Origin: an uncultured Dyadobacter sp.
GTDB taxonomy: Bacteria; Bacteroidota; Bacteroidia; Cytophagales; Spirosomataceae
Direction of reading: 5' to 3'
Length of the DNA: 7,104 bases
NCBI GenBank assembly: GCA_937880795.1
Contig: CALGRQ010000097.1
Location: 1 to 7,104, forward strand
The notes under the pieces were generated by a model that saw nothing but the letters and a program-made list of their open reading frames with translations, had not been told where the DNA came from and did not search any database. The number at the start of each line of letters is the position of its first letter. Within the stretch, counting starts at the first letter, position 1. A program made the translations under genes and the position numbers. Of the stretch, positions 1 through 6,004 are shown one piece after another.

Positions 1-867
1 TTGACCCCGAATAGAGATTTCGTTACCCGAGCCGGCATTTCCACCAGCACTGATACTGACACCGGGTACCGTTCCCCGCAACGCCTGGATTACATTGGTA
101 TTCGGTAACGTCTCGTTTTTGGTGTTGTCAATGCTGGTAACTGCACCAGTCAGATCTCGTTTTTTTTGCGTTCCATATCCTATGACGACAATTTCTTCCA
201 GCGCCCGCGCATCTACTACCATTGTTACGTTTACGATAGGGCCATTGCTCACAATCTTTTCCTGAGGAACATAACCCACGTAACTAAAAACCAGCACGGC
301 GTTGCCGTCAGGTGCAGAAAGCTTATAGGCTCCATTAATATCCGTAATAGTCCCGATCTGTGTTCCTTTAACTACCACGCTTACTCCGGGTAGTGGCTCC
401 TGGTTGTCGCCTCCGGTAACTGTACCTGTTATTTCCCGGTTGCGTAAATCTTTCGTTTGGGGAGCCAAAGTATGTGTTGGGGCTGGTTGTATATGACTAC
501 TTTTAGGCTTGTGCAGCAGTATTTGTTTGCCCATTACCGTATAGCTAATACCTAGTGGCGTTAAAAGTTTATCCAGCACCGTCGACAGCTTTTCTTTGTG
601 GAATGAAGCAGAGACTGGGTTGGGGGTGATTACCACTTCACGGCTATAAGCAAATCTTACTTTGGTTTCAGTTTCAATTTGGTTTAACACTGTTTTAAGT
701 GATACCGATGCAAGACGCATGGTAACGCCTCGGTTGAGGAGTTCCTGGGCCGGCGTGGTATGTGCATACGCCATGGCCGACAGGAACACAATGCACATAA
801 ATTGGTAAAAAGTAACGCGCATAATGGTGAGCAGTGTTCCAGATTTGGAATACAGGTGTTTCTTCAT
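1..867 (-). CDS. SusC/RagA-family TonB-dependent outer-membrane receptor, N-terminal 289 residues (runs off left edge)
   Basis: This is the N-terminal part of a SusC-type receptor that would import a ligand, often a glycan, across the outer membrane using TonB energy. Translating the minus strand from the ATG at 867-865 gives 289 codons open to base 1. Seen in order: a signal sequence with hydrophobic core at about residues 19-36; an STN (secretin/TonB N-terminal) domain at about 48-120; a carboxypeptidase-regulatory-like beta-sandwich at about 146-218 (ITGTVTGG, GTITDINGAYKLSAPDG, VFSYVGY); the SusC signature EIVVIGYGTQKKRDLTGAV at 225-243; and the start of the plug (ALRGTVPGVSI, 262-272). 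The first Met is preferred because MKKxLYxKxG is the usual opening of these proteins in Cytophagales. The STN domain marks a receptor that signals to FecR, matching the fecR and sigma genes just upstream. Full-length members have about 1000 residues, so roughly 700 are missing. The ligand cannot be inferred. Confidence 0.95.
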   Translation of the reverse strand, partial: MKKHLYSKSGTLLTIMRVTFYQFMCIVFLSAMAYAHTTPAQELLNRGVTMRLASVSLKTVLNQIETETKVRFAYSREVVITPNPVSASFHKEKLSTVLDKLLTPLGISYTVMGKQILLHKPKSSHIQPAPTHTLAPQTKDLRNREITGTVTGGDNQEPLPGVSVVVKGTQIGTITDINGAYKLSAPDGNAVLVFSYVGYVPQEKIVSNGPIVNVTMVVDARALEEIVVIGYGTQKKRDLTGAVTSIDNTKNETLPNTNVIQALRGTVPGVSISAGGNAGSGNEISIRGQ

Positions 868-897
868 AATTTTACGAATGACTGGTTAAAGGATCGG

Positions 898-920
898 AAA
901 AATCAGCCGCTTTTGGGCGG
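898..920 (-). terminator. Weak terminator-like hairpin in the fecR-susC gap (possible attenuator)
   Basis: Read on the minus strand, CCGC (920-917), loop CCAAAA and GCGG (910-907) form a 4-bp GC stem. CTGA and then five T (902-898) follow, about 30 bases before the susC start. The stem is short and the T-run is offset by four bases, so at most this is a weak terminator or attenuator of read-through from fecR into susC. Its function is inferred. Confidence 0.3.
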
Positions 921-936
921 TTTTGGTCAGTTGTTG

Positions 937-971
937 ATCAGGGATGTTGCAACCATCCCTGATTTTTTTTT
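937..971 (+). terminator. Strong plus-strand intrinsic terminator-like hairpin between fecR and susC
   Basis: ATCAGGGATG (937-946) and CATCCCTGAT (954-963) are a perfect 10-bp inverted repeat around a 7-nt loop, followed at once by eight T (964-971). This is the textbook form of a Rho-independent terminator for plus-strand transcription. No plus-strand gene lies upstream, because both flanking genes are on the minus strand. In the sense mRNA the hairpin comes after an A-run and should not terminate; there it could act as an RNA processing or stability element between fecR and susC. Confidence 0.6.
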
Positions 972-1036
972 GACCTGTGAAAGCTATTGGTGCATCATAG
1001 GCAAGGGTCGGATTGGTGTTGTGGATATTGAATCAA

Positions 1037-2038
1037 TTATTGGTCGAGGCATCCTTCGCCGGAGAGTATAATGTTATCGTCATTTATTTCGTAAGTGCTT
1101 CCTAGTAAAGTGTTTATGATTTCCAGAATTTCGGGTAGATTTTGTTGGTTGAAGTCTACTTTCAAAATGCAATTCTTCATGACGGGGTTGGCCAATGCAA
1201 TATTGACTTTAAAAGTTTGCTGCAATCGCTTCACGATTTCATCCAGTCGTGTGTCGTCAAAGGTGAGCGATACCGGCTGCCAAGGATCATTTTCGTATTT
1301 TTTTGCTCTAAGGTTATCTCTGGTAAGGGCACTTGTGGCAGGTACGAAAGTGGCCTGTTGCTGTGGTTTGAGCAGGAGTGCTTTGCTGTTATCAGTATGG
1401 TTGGCTGCACTTACCGCAACCTGACCAGTTACCACAGAAACCTGATAATGCTGATCTTTCGGATGGGCACGTATATTAAAACTAGTGCCCAGTACAACCG
1501 TTTTTAGGTTGCCACTGTGAATTTCAAAAGGTTTCTTGGGATTTTTAGTGACTTCAAAGAAGGCTTCACCCGTAAACAAAACGTGGCGTGTGGGTTTATT
1601 TTCAAAAGTGGCAGGATGTTGAACCTTTGAGCCGGGGGTGATCCAAAGGATACTTTTGTCCGGCAGTTCGTAACGTATAATCTGCTTCTTCTGGTTTGTG
1701 AAAACAACCATTGCTTCCTGGGGCATAGCTCCCGTCGTACCACTTTTGGTTTGATAGTATAAAAACCCCAGGGTGAGTAGTAAGGAGGCCGCTATACCGC
1801 TCGCGTAAAGCCATAATGTACCCGGACGCTTTTGGGGTATCCATGTAGTTTCTTCAGACGCTTTGATCCGGAAGTCGATCTTCTTGAATAGGTCTTCTTG
1901 GTTTTCTTCCGTAAAAACTTCATCGGTTTCCAAATTGAGCCCAGCGTACCAGTCGTCTACCCATTTACGTTCCTCGGGGGTACACAAGTTTAACTGGTAG
2001 CGGTTAAGCAGGTCAGCCGATGGCGTGCGTCGATTCAT
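1037..2038 (-). CDS. FecR-family anti-sigma factor with C-terminal DUF4974-type domain
   Basis: This is a single-pass inner-membrane regulator that holds or activates the neighbouring ECF sigma factor and receives the signal from the STN domain of the SusC-like receptor. The 333 residues are normal for Bacteroidota FecR proteins. Seen: a cytoplasmic N-terminal region with the typical LLNRYQLNLCTPEERKWVDDW segment (10-30); one transmembrane helix at about 75-96 (LWLYASGIAASLLLTLGFLYY); a periplasmic FecR domain at about 118-212 with hallmark stretches LPDKSILWITPGSKV, LFTGEAFFEV and VLGTSFNIRA; and a C-terminal secretin-like DUF4974-type domain at about 256-326. The start is the first ATG and puts the N-terminal motif in the usual place. 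It follows the sigma gene after 129 bp and precedes the susC-like gene by 169 bp, the standard sigma/anti-sigma/receptor order. No truncation or missing segment is visible. Confidence 0.95.
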   Translation of the reverse strand: MNRRTPSADLLNRYQLNLCTPEERKWVDDWYAGLNLETDEVFTEENQEDLFKKIDFRIKASEETTWIPQKRPGTLWLYASGIAASLLLTLGFLYYQTKSGTTGAMPQEAMVVFTNQKKQIIRYELPDKSILWITPGSKVQHPATFENKPTRHVLFTGEAFFEVTKNPKKPFEIHSGNLKTVVLGTSFNIRAHPKDQHYQVSVVTGQVAVSAANHTDNSKALLLKPQQQATFVPATSALTRDNLRAKKYENDPWQPVSLTFDDTRLDEIVKRLQQTFKVNIALANPVMKNCILKVDFNQQNLPEILEIINTLLGSTYEINDDNIILSGEGCLDQ

Positions 2039-2133
2039 TTCAGTATAAGTATTCCACTATAAAATGTAACATATACTAATACAGTCTGCGTAACCACAGC
2101 GCATCCCTTACTCCGTCCAAAATTTATTTTTAT

Positions 2134-2152
2134 AAAACCATAAATTGGTTTT
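2134..2152 (-). other. A/T-rich hairpin after the sigma-factor gene
   Basis: AAAACCA and TGGTTTT form a perfect 7-bp inverted repeat around a 5-nt loop, 16 bp beyond the sigma stop codon. On the minus strand the sequence after it is A-rich rather than a T-run, so it is a poor intrinsic terminator. It may slightly separate sigma and fecR expression. Significance is uncertain in such AT-rich DNA. Confidence 0.25.
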
Positions 2153-2167
2153 TCGACCTATCTAAGG

Positions 2168-2872
2168 TTAGTGAAGGCCGGGAAGGAATAGCAACGCGAA
2201 AACGAGATAGTCTTTCATTTCAATCCTTAAAATACGCAGTGCTTTAGATATGTGGGCTTCAACCGTTTTTTCTGAAATATCCATTTCAAGCGCAATTTCT
2301 CTCAGAGAATAGCCTTTTCGGCTCAGTTCAAAAACCGCACGGCATTTGGGCGGCAGTTTTTGTAAAGCAAGTTCATATACTTCATGCAGCCCGTTCAGGT
2401 TGAGGTATTCCTGGGTGTCGTTTGCAATAGGGTTGTCGATCTCCTCCAAGGTGACCAACGTTTTCTTTTGTTCCTGATGGTAATAATCGATAATGCCGTT
2501 TCGTAGTATGCCGTGCAAATATGCCTGAAAATTTTTGTCAATTTCGCATGAGTGGCGCCGCAGCCATAACTTAACAAAAGTTTCCTGTACCAGATCTTCT
2601 GCAACCGATTTCATTCCCGTTTTTCGTATGGCGGTGGCTATGAGTATTTTAACGTGTCTGCGGTAGAGCGCTGCAAAAGCAGCCTCGTCGTTGTTACGAA
2701 TGCGTAGTAACAATTCCTGATCCGCATATTTTTCCGGCACGGTGCTCACCACTTTCTTGAATGATTGATTTGGGTTAAACAATAAAACTATAAGGCGAAT
2801 TCTTTGTATATATACCTGATTAAATGAAGGCGAATGTTTTCGGTGAGTTATGCGGAATTGGTTATTTGACAA
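2168..2872 (-). CDS. ECF-type RNA polymerase sigma-70 factor (FecI-like, Bacteroidota family)
   Basis: This sigma factor is expected to direct RNA polymerase to the receptor genes downstream under control of the adjacent FecR. Region 2 lies at about residues 66-133, with the core-binding AEDLVQETFVKLW (91-103) and the -10 recognition part FQAYLHGILRNGIIDYYHQ (115-133). Region 4 lies at about 165-217, with LPPKCRAVFELSRKGYSLREIA and the DNA-reading helix MDISEKTVEAHISKALRILR. The protein ends in an apolar tail, DYLVFALLFLPGLH. Start: the longest frame from ATG gives 234 residues, but ECF factors are usually about 180-200. The first 40 residues resemble no sigma region, and there is no later Met before the conserved part. 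A GTG at 2752 or 2749 would give 194 or 193 residues and is my preferred biological start. A TAGTTTTA box at 2790-2783, close to TAnnTTTG, lies just upstream of those codons. The sigma assignment is secure; the start is not. Confidence 0.93.
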   Translation of the reverse strand: MSNNQFRITHRKHSPSFNQVYIQRIRLIVLLFNPNQSFKKVVSTVPEKYADQELLLRIRNNDEAAFAALYRRHVKILIATAIRKTGMKSVAEDLVQETFVKLWLRRHSCEIDKNFQAYLHGILRNGIIDYYHQEQKKTLVTLEEIDNPIANDTQEYLNLNGLHEVYELALQKLPPKCRAVFELSRKGYSLREIALEMDISEKTVEAHISKALRILRIEMKDYLVFALLFLPGLH

Positions 2873-2946
2873 AAAAGGACCATCTTAATGCACAGATGCC
2901 AGCAGTCTTTTAAAATAATGGCGGCTTCATGCAAGTGGAGTCGTGG

Positions 2947-2969
2947 TATACTGATCAGCTGAGTGTATA
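2947..2969. promoter_or_regulatory. Imperfect palindrome in the divergent sigma/glgB intergenic region
   Basis: TATAC (2947-2951) and GTATA (2965-2969) flank the perfect 8-bp palindrome TCAGCTGA (2955-2962), with spacers of 3 and 2 bases. The form would suit a dimeric regulator, but it may be chance. No regulator gene is present to pair it with. The rest of the 276-bp gap (2873-3148) is AT-rich and holds no convincing gene. Confidence 0.2.
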
Positions 2970-3045
2970 AAATGGATAGGGGTAGGGATGGTCAGGCTCT
3001 TTGTACCAGCATTCTCAGACTTTTAAAAATGGAATTACAATGGGA

Positions 3046-3077
3046 TTGATAGATGTGTAAAAAAATATATACATTTT
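3046..3077 (+). promoter_or_regulatory. Candidate promoter for glgB
   Basis: TACATTTT (3070-3077) matches the Bacteroidota -7 box TAnnTTTG in all but the last base. A TTG (3046-3048) lies 21 bp upstream, near the spacing known for the -33 element. This would give a leader of about 60 nt before the glgB ATG. The match is imperfect and the region is AT-rich, so it is only a candidate. Confidence 0.3.
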
Positions 3078-3148
3078 GAGAAATAGTTTAATAAAATTGT
3101 AAATATTACAGGCTAATACTTGATTTTCGTTAAAAAGAATAGAATCTA

Positions 3149-5173
3149 ATGGCTAAGTCAACAGGTAAAACTAAACCCGCTTCGAAGTCTGCCTCATCCC
3201 CTGTGGATACTGGCGCAAACTTGCAAGCACATCAACTCAATTCGGTAGAATCAATTAGCCGTTTTACAGATTTTGATATTCATCTATTCCGCCAGGGAAA
3301 ACATTTCAAACTCTACGATAAATTGGGTTCGCATGTGATGGAGTACCAGGGTGTTGTGGGAACCTATTTTGCGGTTTGGGCGCCTAATGCGGCATCAATA
3401 TCCGTGATTGGAAATTTCAACGGCTGGAACCGTAGTTCACATGCTTTGGTATCCCGCTGGGACAGTTCCGGTATTTGGGAGGGCTGGATTCCGAATGTAG
3501 GTGTTGGTGAGGTGTATAAATATTTTCTCGTTACCAACAATGGTCAACATCTCGAAAAAGCCGATCCATATGCCCTGTGGTGCGAGGTAGCACCTAAAAC
3601 GGCATCCATCGTGTGGGACACCTGGTATGAGTGGAAAGACGCGGATTGGATGAAAACCAGAAAGGAAAAAAATAAACTAAATGCACCTATATCGGTATAC
3701 GAAGTACATCTAGGTTCGTGGCAAAGAGATCCATCGGATCCGGAGCGGTTCCTGACCTACAAAGAAATTGCCTCAACATTGGTTCCCTATGTGCAGGAAA
3801 TGGGTTTTACCCATGTGGAATTGATGCCTATTATGGAGCATCCGTATCCGCCTTCGTGGGGTTATCAAATCACCGGTTATTTTTCCGTAGCTTCCCGCAT
3901 GGGTACGCCTCAGGAATTGATGTTTTTGATCGATTCGTTCCATCAGGCCGGTATAGGGGTGTATATGGACTGGGTCCCGTCTCATTTCCCAGGTGATGCG
4001 CACGGACTTTTCCGATTTGACGGTACAGCCTTATACGAACATGATGATCCACGCAAAGGATATCATCCTGACTGGAAAAGCTATATATTTAATTACGGGC
4101 GTAACGAAGTGCGTTCCTTTTTAATTAGTAATGCACTCTTTTGGTTGGATCGATACCATACCGATGGGTTGCGCGTGGATGCAGTAGCCTCCATGTTGTA
4201 TTTGGATTATTCTCGGAATCATGGAGAGTGGATTCCCAATGAGTTTGGTGGAAGAGAAAACCTTGAAGCCATTTCTTTGTTGCGTGAAATGAATACGGCG
4301 GCATATAGTGAGTTCCCCGATATACAAACCATTGCAGAAGAGTCAACGGCATTCCCCGGCGTTTCACGTCCTGTTTTTGTGGGCGGATTGGGTTTTGGAA
4401 TGAAGTGGATGATGGGATGGATGAACGATACGCTGAAATATTTTGAAAAGGATCCATCGTTTAGAAAATGGCATCAGGATCAGCTAACGTTTAGCTTGGT
4501 TTATGCTTTTTCCGAAAACTTTATGCTACCGTTTTCGCACGACGAGGTGGTATATGGTAAAAAATCGTTGGTGAGTAAAATGCCGGGAGATGAGTGGCAA
4601 CGTTTTGCTAACTTACGTGTCATGTTTGCGTATATGTTCACCCACCCGGGTACCAAACTGATGTTTATGGGCAGCGAGTTTGGGCAAACGTCGGAGTGGA
4701 ATTTCCAACAAAGCCTGGATTGGCATCTGACGGAATTTGCTCCGCACCAGGGCATGAAAGAATGCGTGAAGGCCCTCAACCATCTATATAGAACGGAGCC
4801 AGCCTTGTTTGAGCAGTCGTTTTCAAGTGAAGGTTTTGAATGGATTGATACACAGGATCGCGCCAATTCTGTATTGGTATATGCCCGTAAATCGCTGGAT
4901 CCGGATCGCAGTATTGTTATTATTCTTAACCTGACTCCCGTTCCGAGGATGGGGTATAAAGTGGGTGTACTGTCGGCTGGCGACTGGGTTGAAATCTTCA
5001 ATTCAGATGAACCCAAATATCATGGTAGTGGGGTTGTCAATGCAGGTGTGATAGCTTCAGTAGCCGACGAGTGGCATGGACGAGCGAATTCGTTGCTGGT
5101 AGATTTGCCACCATTAGGTGCAGTTGTTTTGAAAAGAAGCTTGCCAAAAAAAAGTGGTCCTGTTAAAAAATAA
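3149..5173 (+). CDS. glgB: 1,4-alpha-glucan (glycogen) branching enzyme, GH13
   Basis: GlgB cuts alpha-1,4-glucan chains and rejoins them as alpha-1,6 branches during glycogen synthesis in the cytoplasm (EC 2.4.1.18). The 674 residues hold a CBM48/isoamylase N-terminal domain at about 66-156 (GTYFAVWAPNAASISVIGNF, FNGWN, KADPYA), a GH13 barrel at about 180-550 and a C-terminal all-beta domain from about 560. The catalytic residues are all visible: nucleophile D344 in GLRVDAVASMLYLDYSR, acid/base E397 in TIAEESTAFPGVSR and D465 in FSHDEVVYGKKSL. Their spacing (53 and 68) equals that of E. coli GlgB D405, E458 and D526. It lacks the extra N-terminal module of the 728-residue E. coli enzyme, so it is the short form. 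Both ends carry basic low-complexity tails (KSTGKTKPASKSASS; PKKSGPVKK). The next Met (M64) would remove conserved sequence, so the first ATG is right. No other glycogen gene adjoins it, and a terminator follows. Confidence 0.97.
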   Translation: MAKSTGKTKPASKSASSPVDTGANLQAHQLNSVESISRFTDFDIHLFRQGKHFKLYDKLGSHVMEYQGVVGTYFAVWAPNAASISVIGNFNGWNRSSHALVSRWDSSGIWEGWIPNVGVGEVYKYFLVTNNGQHLEKADPYALWCEVAPKTASIVWDTWYEWKDADWMKTRKEKNKLNAPISVYEVHLGSWQRDPSDPERFLTYKEIASTLVPYVQEMGFTHVELMPIMEHPYPPSWGYQITGYFSVASRMGTPQELMFLIDSFHQAGIGVYMDWVPSHFPGDAHGLFRFDGTALYEHDDPRKGYHPDWKSYIFNYGRNEVRSFLISNALFWLDRYHTDGLRVDAVASMLYLDYSRNHGEWIPNEFGGRENLEAISLLREMNTAAYSEFPDIQTIAEESTAFPGVSRPVFVGGLGFGMKWMMGWMNDTLKYFEKDPSFRKWHQDQLTFSLVYAFSENFMLPFSHDEVVYGKKSLVSKMPGDEWQRFANLRVMFAYMFTHPGTKLMFMGSEFGQTSEWNFQQSLDWHLTEFAPHQGMKECVKALNHLYRTEPALFEQSFSSEGFEWIDTQDRANSVLVYARKSLDPDRSIVIILNLTPVPRMGYKVGVLSAGDWVEIFNSDEPKYHGSGVVNAGVIASVADEWHGRANSLLVDLPPLGAVVLKRSLPKKSGPVKK

Positions 5174-5228
5174 CCGGTTTCCTATTGGAGTTATAACGTA
5201 TAACAGTATTAATTAGTGAGGAAGTTTG

Positions 5229-5260
5229 TAAGGCAGGGAAATATCTCTGCCTTAGTTTTT
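5229..5260 (+). terminator. Intrinsic terminator after glgB
   Basis: TAAGGCAGGGA and TCTCTGCCTTA form an 11-bp stem with a single G-T wobble and a 4-base loop (AATA). G and five T (5256-5260) follow, 55 bp beyond the glgB stop codon. This should end the glgB transcript and separate it from the next gene. Confidence 0.8.
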
Positions 5261-5271
5261 ATACAATTCTT

Positions 5272-5279
5272 TAACTTTG
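5272..5279 (+). promoter_or_regulatory. Promoter -7 box for the beta-barrel/Nudix pair
   Basis: TAACTTTG followed by C is a perfect match to the Bacteroidota -7 consensus TAnnTTTG, placed 22 bp before the ATG at 5302 and just after the glgB terminator. Transcription would start near 5286 with a very short leader. No good TTTG-type -33 box stands at the expected distance. Placement between a terminator and a start codon supports the call. Confidence 0.5.
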
Positions 5280-5301
5280 CCAATCAACTATTCTGAATAA
5301 A

Positions 5302-5988
5302 ATGAAAATCGCTAAGCTCGCAGTTATATTCGTTCTAATTTTTTCGGTTAAAGGGGTGGCACAACAGGTAGGCAGGGTGAGTGCCGGTGTTGACGTGGGC
5401 ACAGGAATTAAAGAAAATGCTTGGGCTCCTTCCATCATGTACCACCAGGAGCTAAGCCTGAATCATTTTCCATGGTTTAGAGTAGGTTGGGGAGTGAGAG
5501 GGTCGGGTTACTATGCCAACCGTAGCGACCTTGCGCCTAAGAACACCTCCATGTCGGGAGATACCCTGAAGTTTGGGAAGGTAACTACCAATACCATCAG
5601 TTTTTTAATTGGAGCTAATATCCGTGTTTGGAAATTTGATATTGGTGCCAATACGGACCTTGTCGGCTTAACGTTCGGTGCTAAGCGTACAGGCTTATAC
5701 TCACAGACGCAACTTCCTGTGGAAGGTAAAGGATATGAATTCTACAATATGCCCATTTCCAGTACCCCAACTACATTTAGCGCGGCGCCACTTCTTTTAA
5801 ATAATCAGAATGGACAATCGGAGCTATATGTACGATTCTGGGTTACGGATCGCGTAGGTTTAAAACTGGGTTATGTGCACGGACGTGTGGCGTATACCGC
5901 AGCGCAAAAACTGTACAATGATCAAACCATATTCTCGAAAACCTATGGTTTGCCGTATGCGGCTATTTCATTCCCATTGTACAATTAA
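5302..5988 (+). CDS. Secreted, probably outer-membrane beta-barrel protein of unknown function
   Basis: I do not recognise the family with certainty. The 228-residue product opens with a clear Sec signal peptide: MKIAKLAV, then the hydrophobic core VIFVLIFSV, with likely cleavage near GVA-QQ at residue 20. The mature part has alternating polar and apolar stretches with many Gly and aromatic residues, such as FRVGWGVRGSGYYAN (59-73), TISFLIGANIRVWKFDIGANTDLVGLTFGAKRTGLYS (98-134), LYVRFWVTDRVGLKLGYVHGRVAY (175-198) and the final strand YAAISFPLYN. This is typical of a small outer-membrane barrel of about eight to ten strands, and the C-terminal aromatic strand fits BAM-dependent insertion. There is no OmpA-type peptidoglycan domain, lipobox or catalytic motif. 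The start is supported by the signal peptide and by the promoter box 22 bp upstream. The stop lies 16 bp before the Nudix gene, suggesting one transcript. Location is inferred from sequence character; the role is unknown. Confidence 0.85.
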   Translation: MKIAKLAVIFVLIFSVKGVAQQVGRVSAGVDVGTGIKENAWAPSIMYHQELSLNHFPWFRVGWGVRGSGYYANRSDLAPKNTSMSGDTLKFGKVTTNTISFLIGANIRVWKFDIGANTDLVGLTFGAKRTGLYSQTQLPVEGKGYEFYNMPISSTPTTFSAAPLLLNNQNGQSELYVRFWVTDRVGLKLGYVHGRVAYTAAQKLYNDQTIFSKTYGLPYAAISFPLYN

Positions 5989-6004
5989 TCAGTAGGTTTT
6001 CAGT

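Noticed and set aside
760..1071. A 103-codon plus-strand frame across the fecR-susC gap
   Set aside because: It overlaps two solid minus-strand genes, crosses a strong plus-strand terminator and has no domain-like sequence.
2972..3049. A 25-codon plus-strand small frame in the sigma-glgB gap
   Set aside because: It has no promoter or ribosome-site support and no recognisable features; short frames of this size are expected by chance.
4501..5016. A 171-codon minus-strand frame inside glgB
   Set aside because: It lies wholly antisense to conserved glgB codons and its peptide shows no family resemblance.
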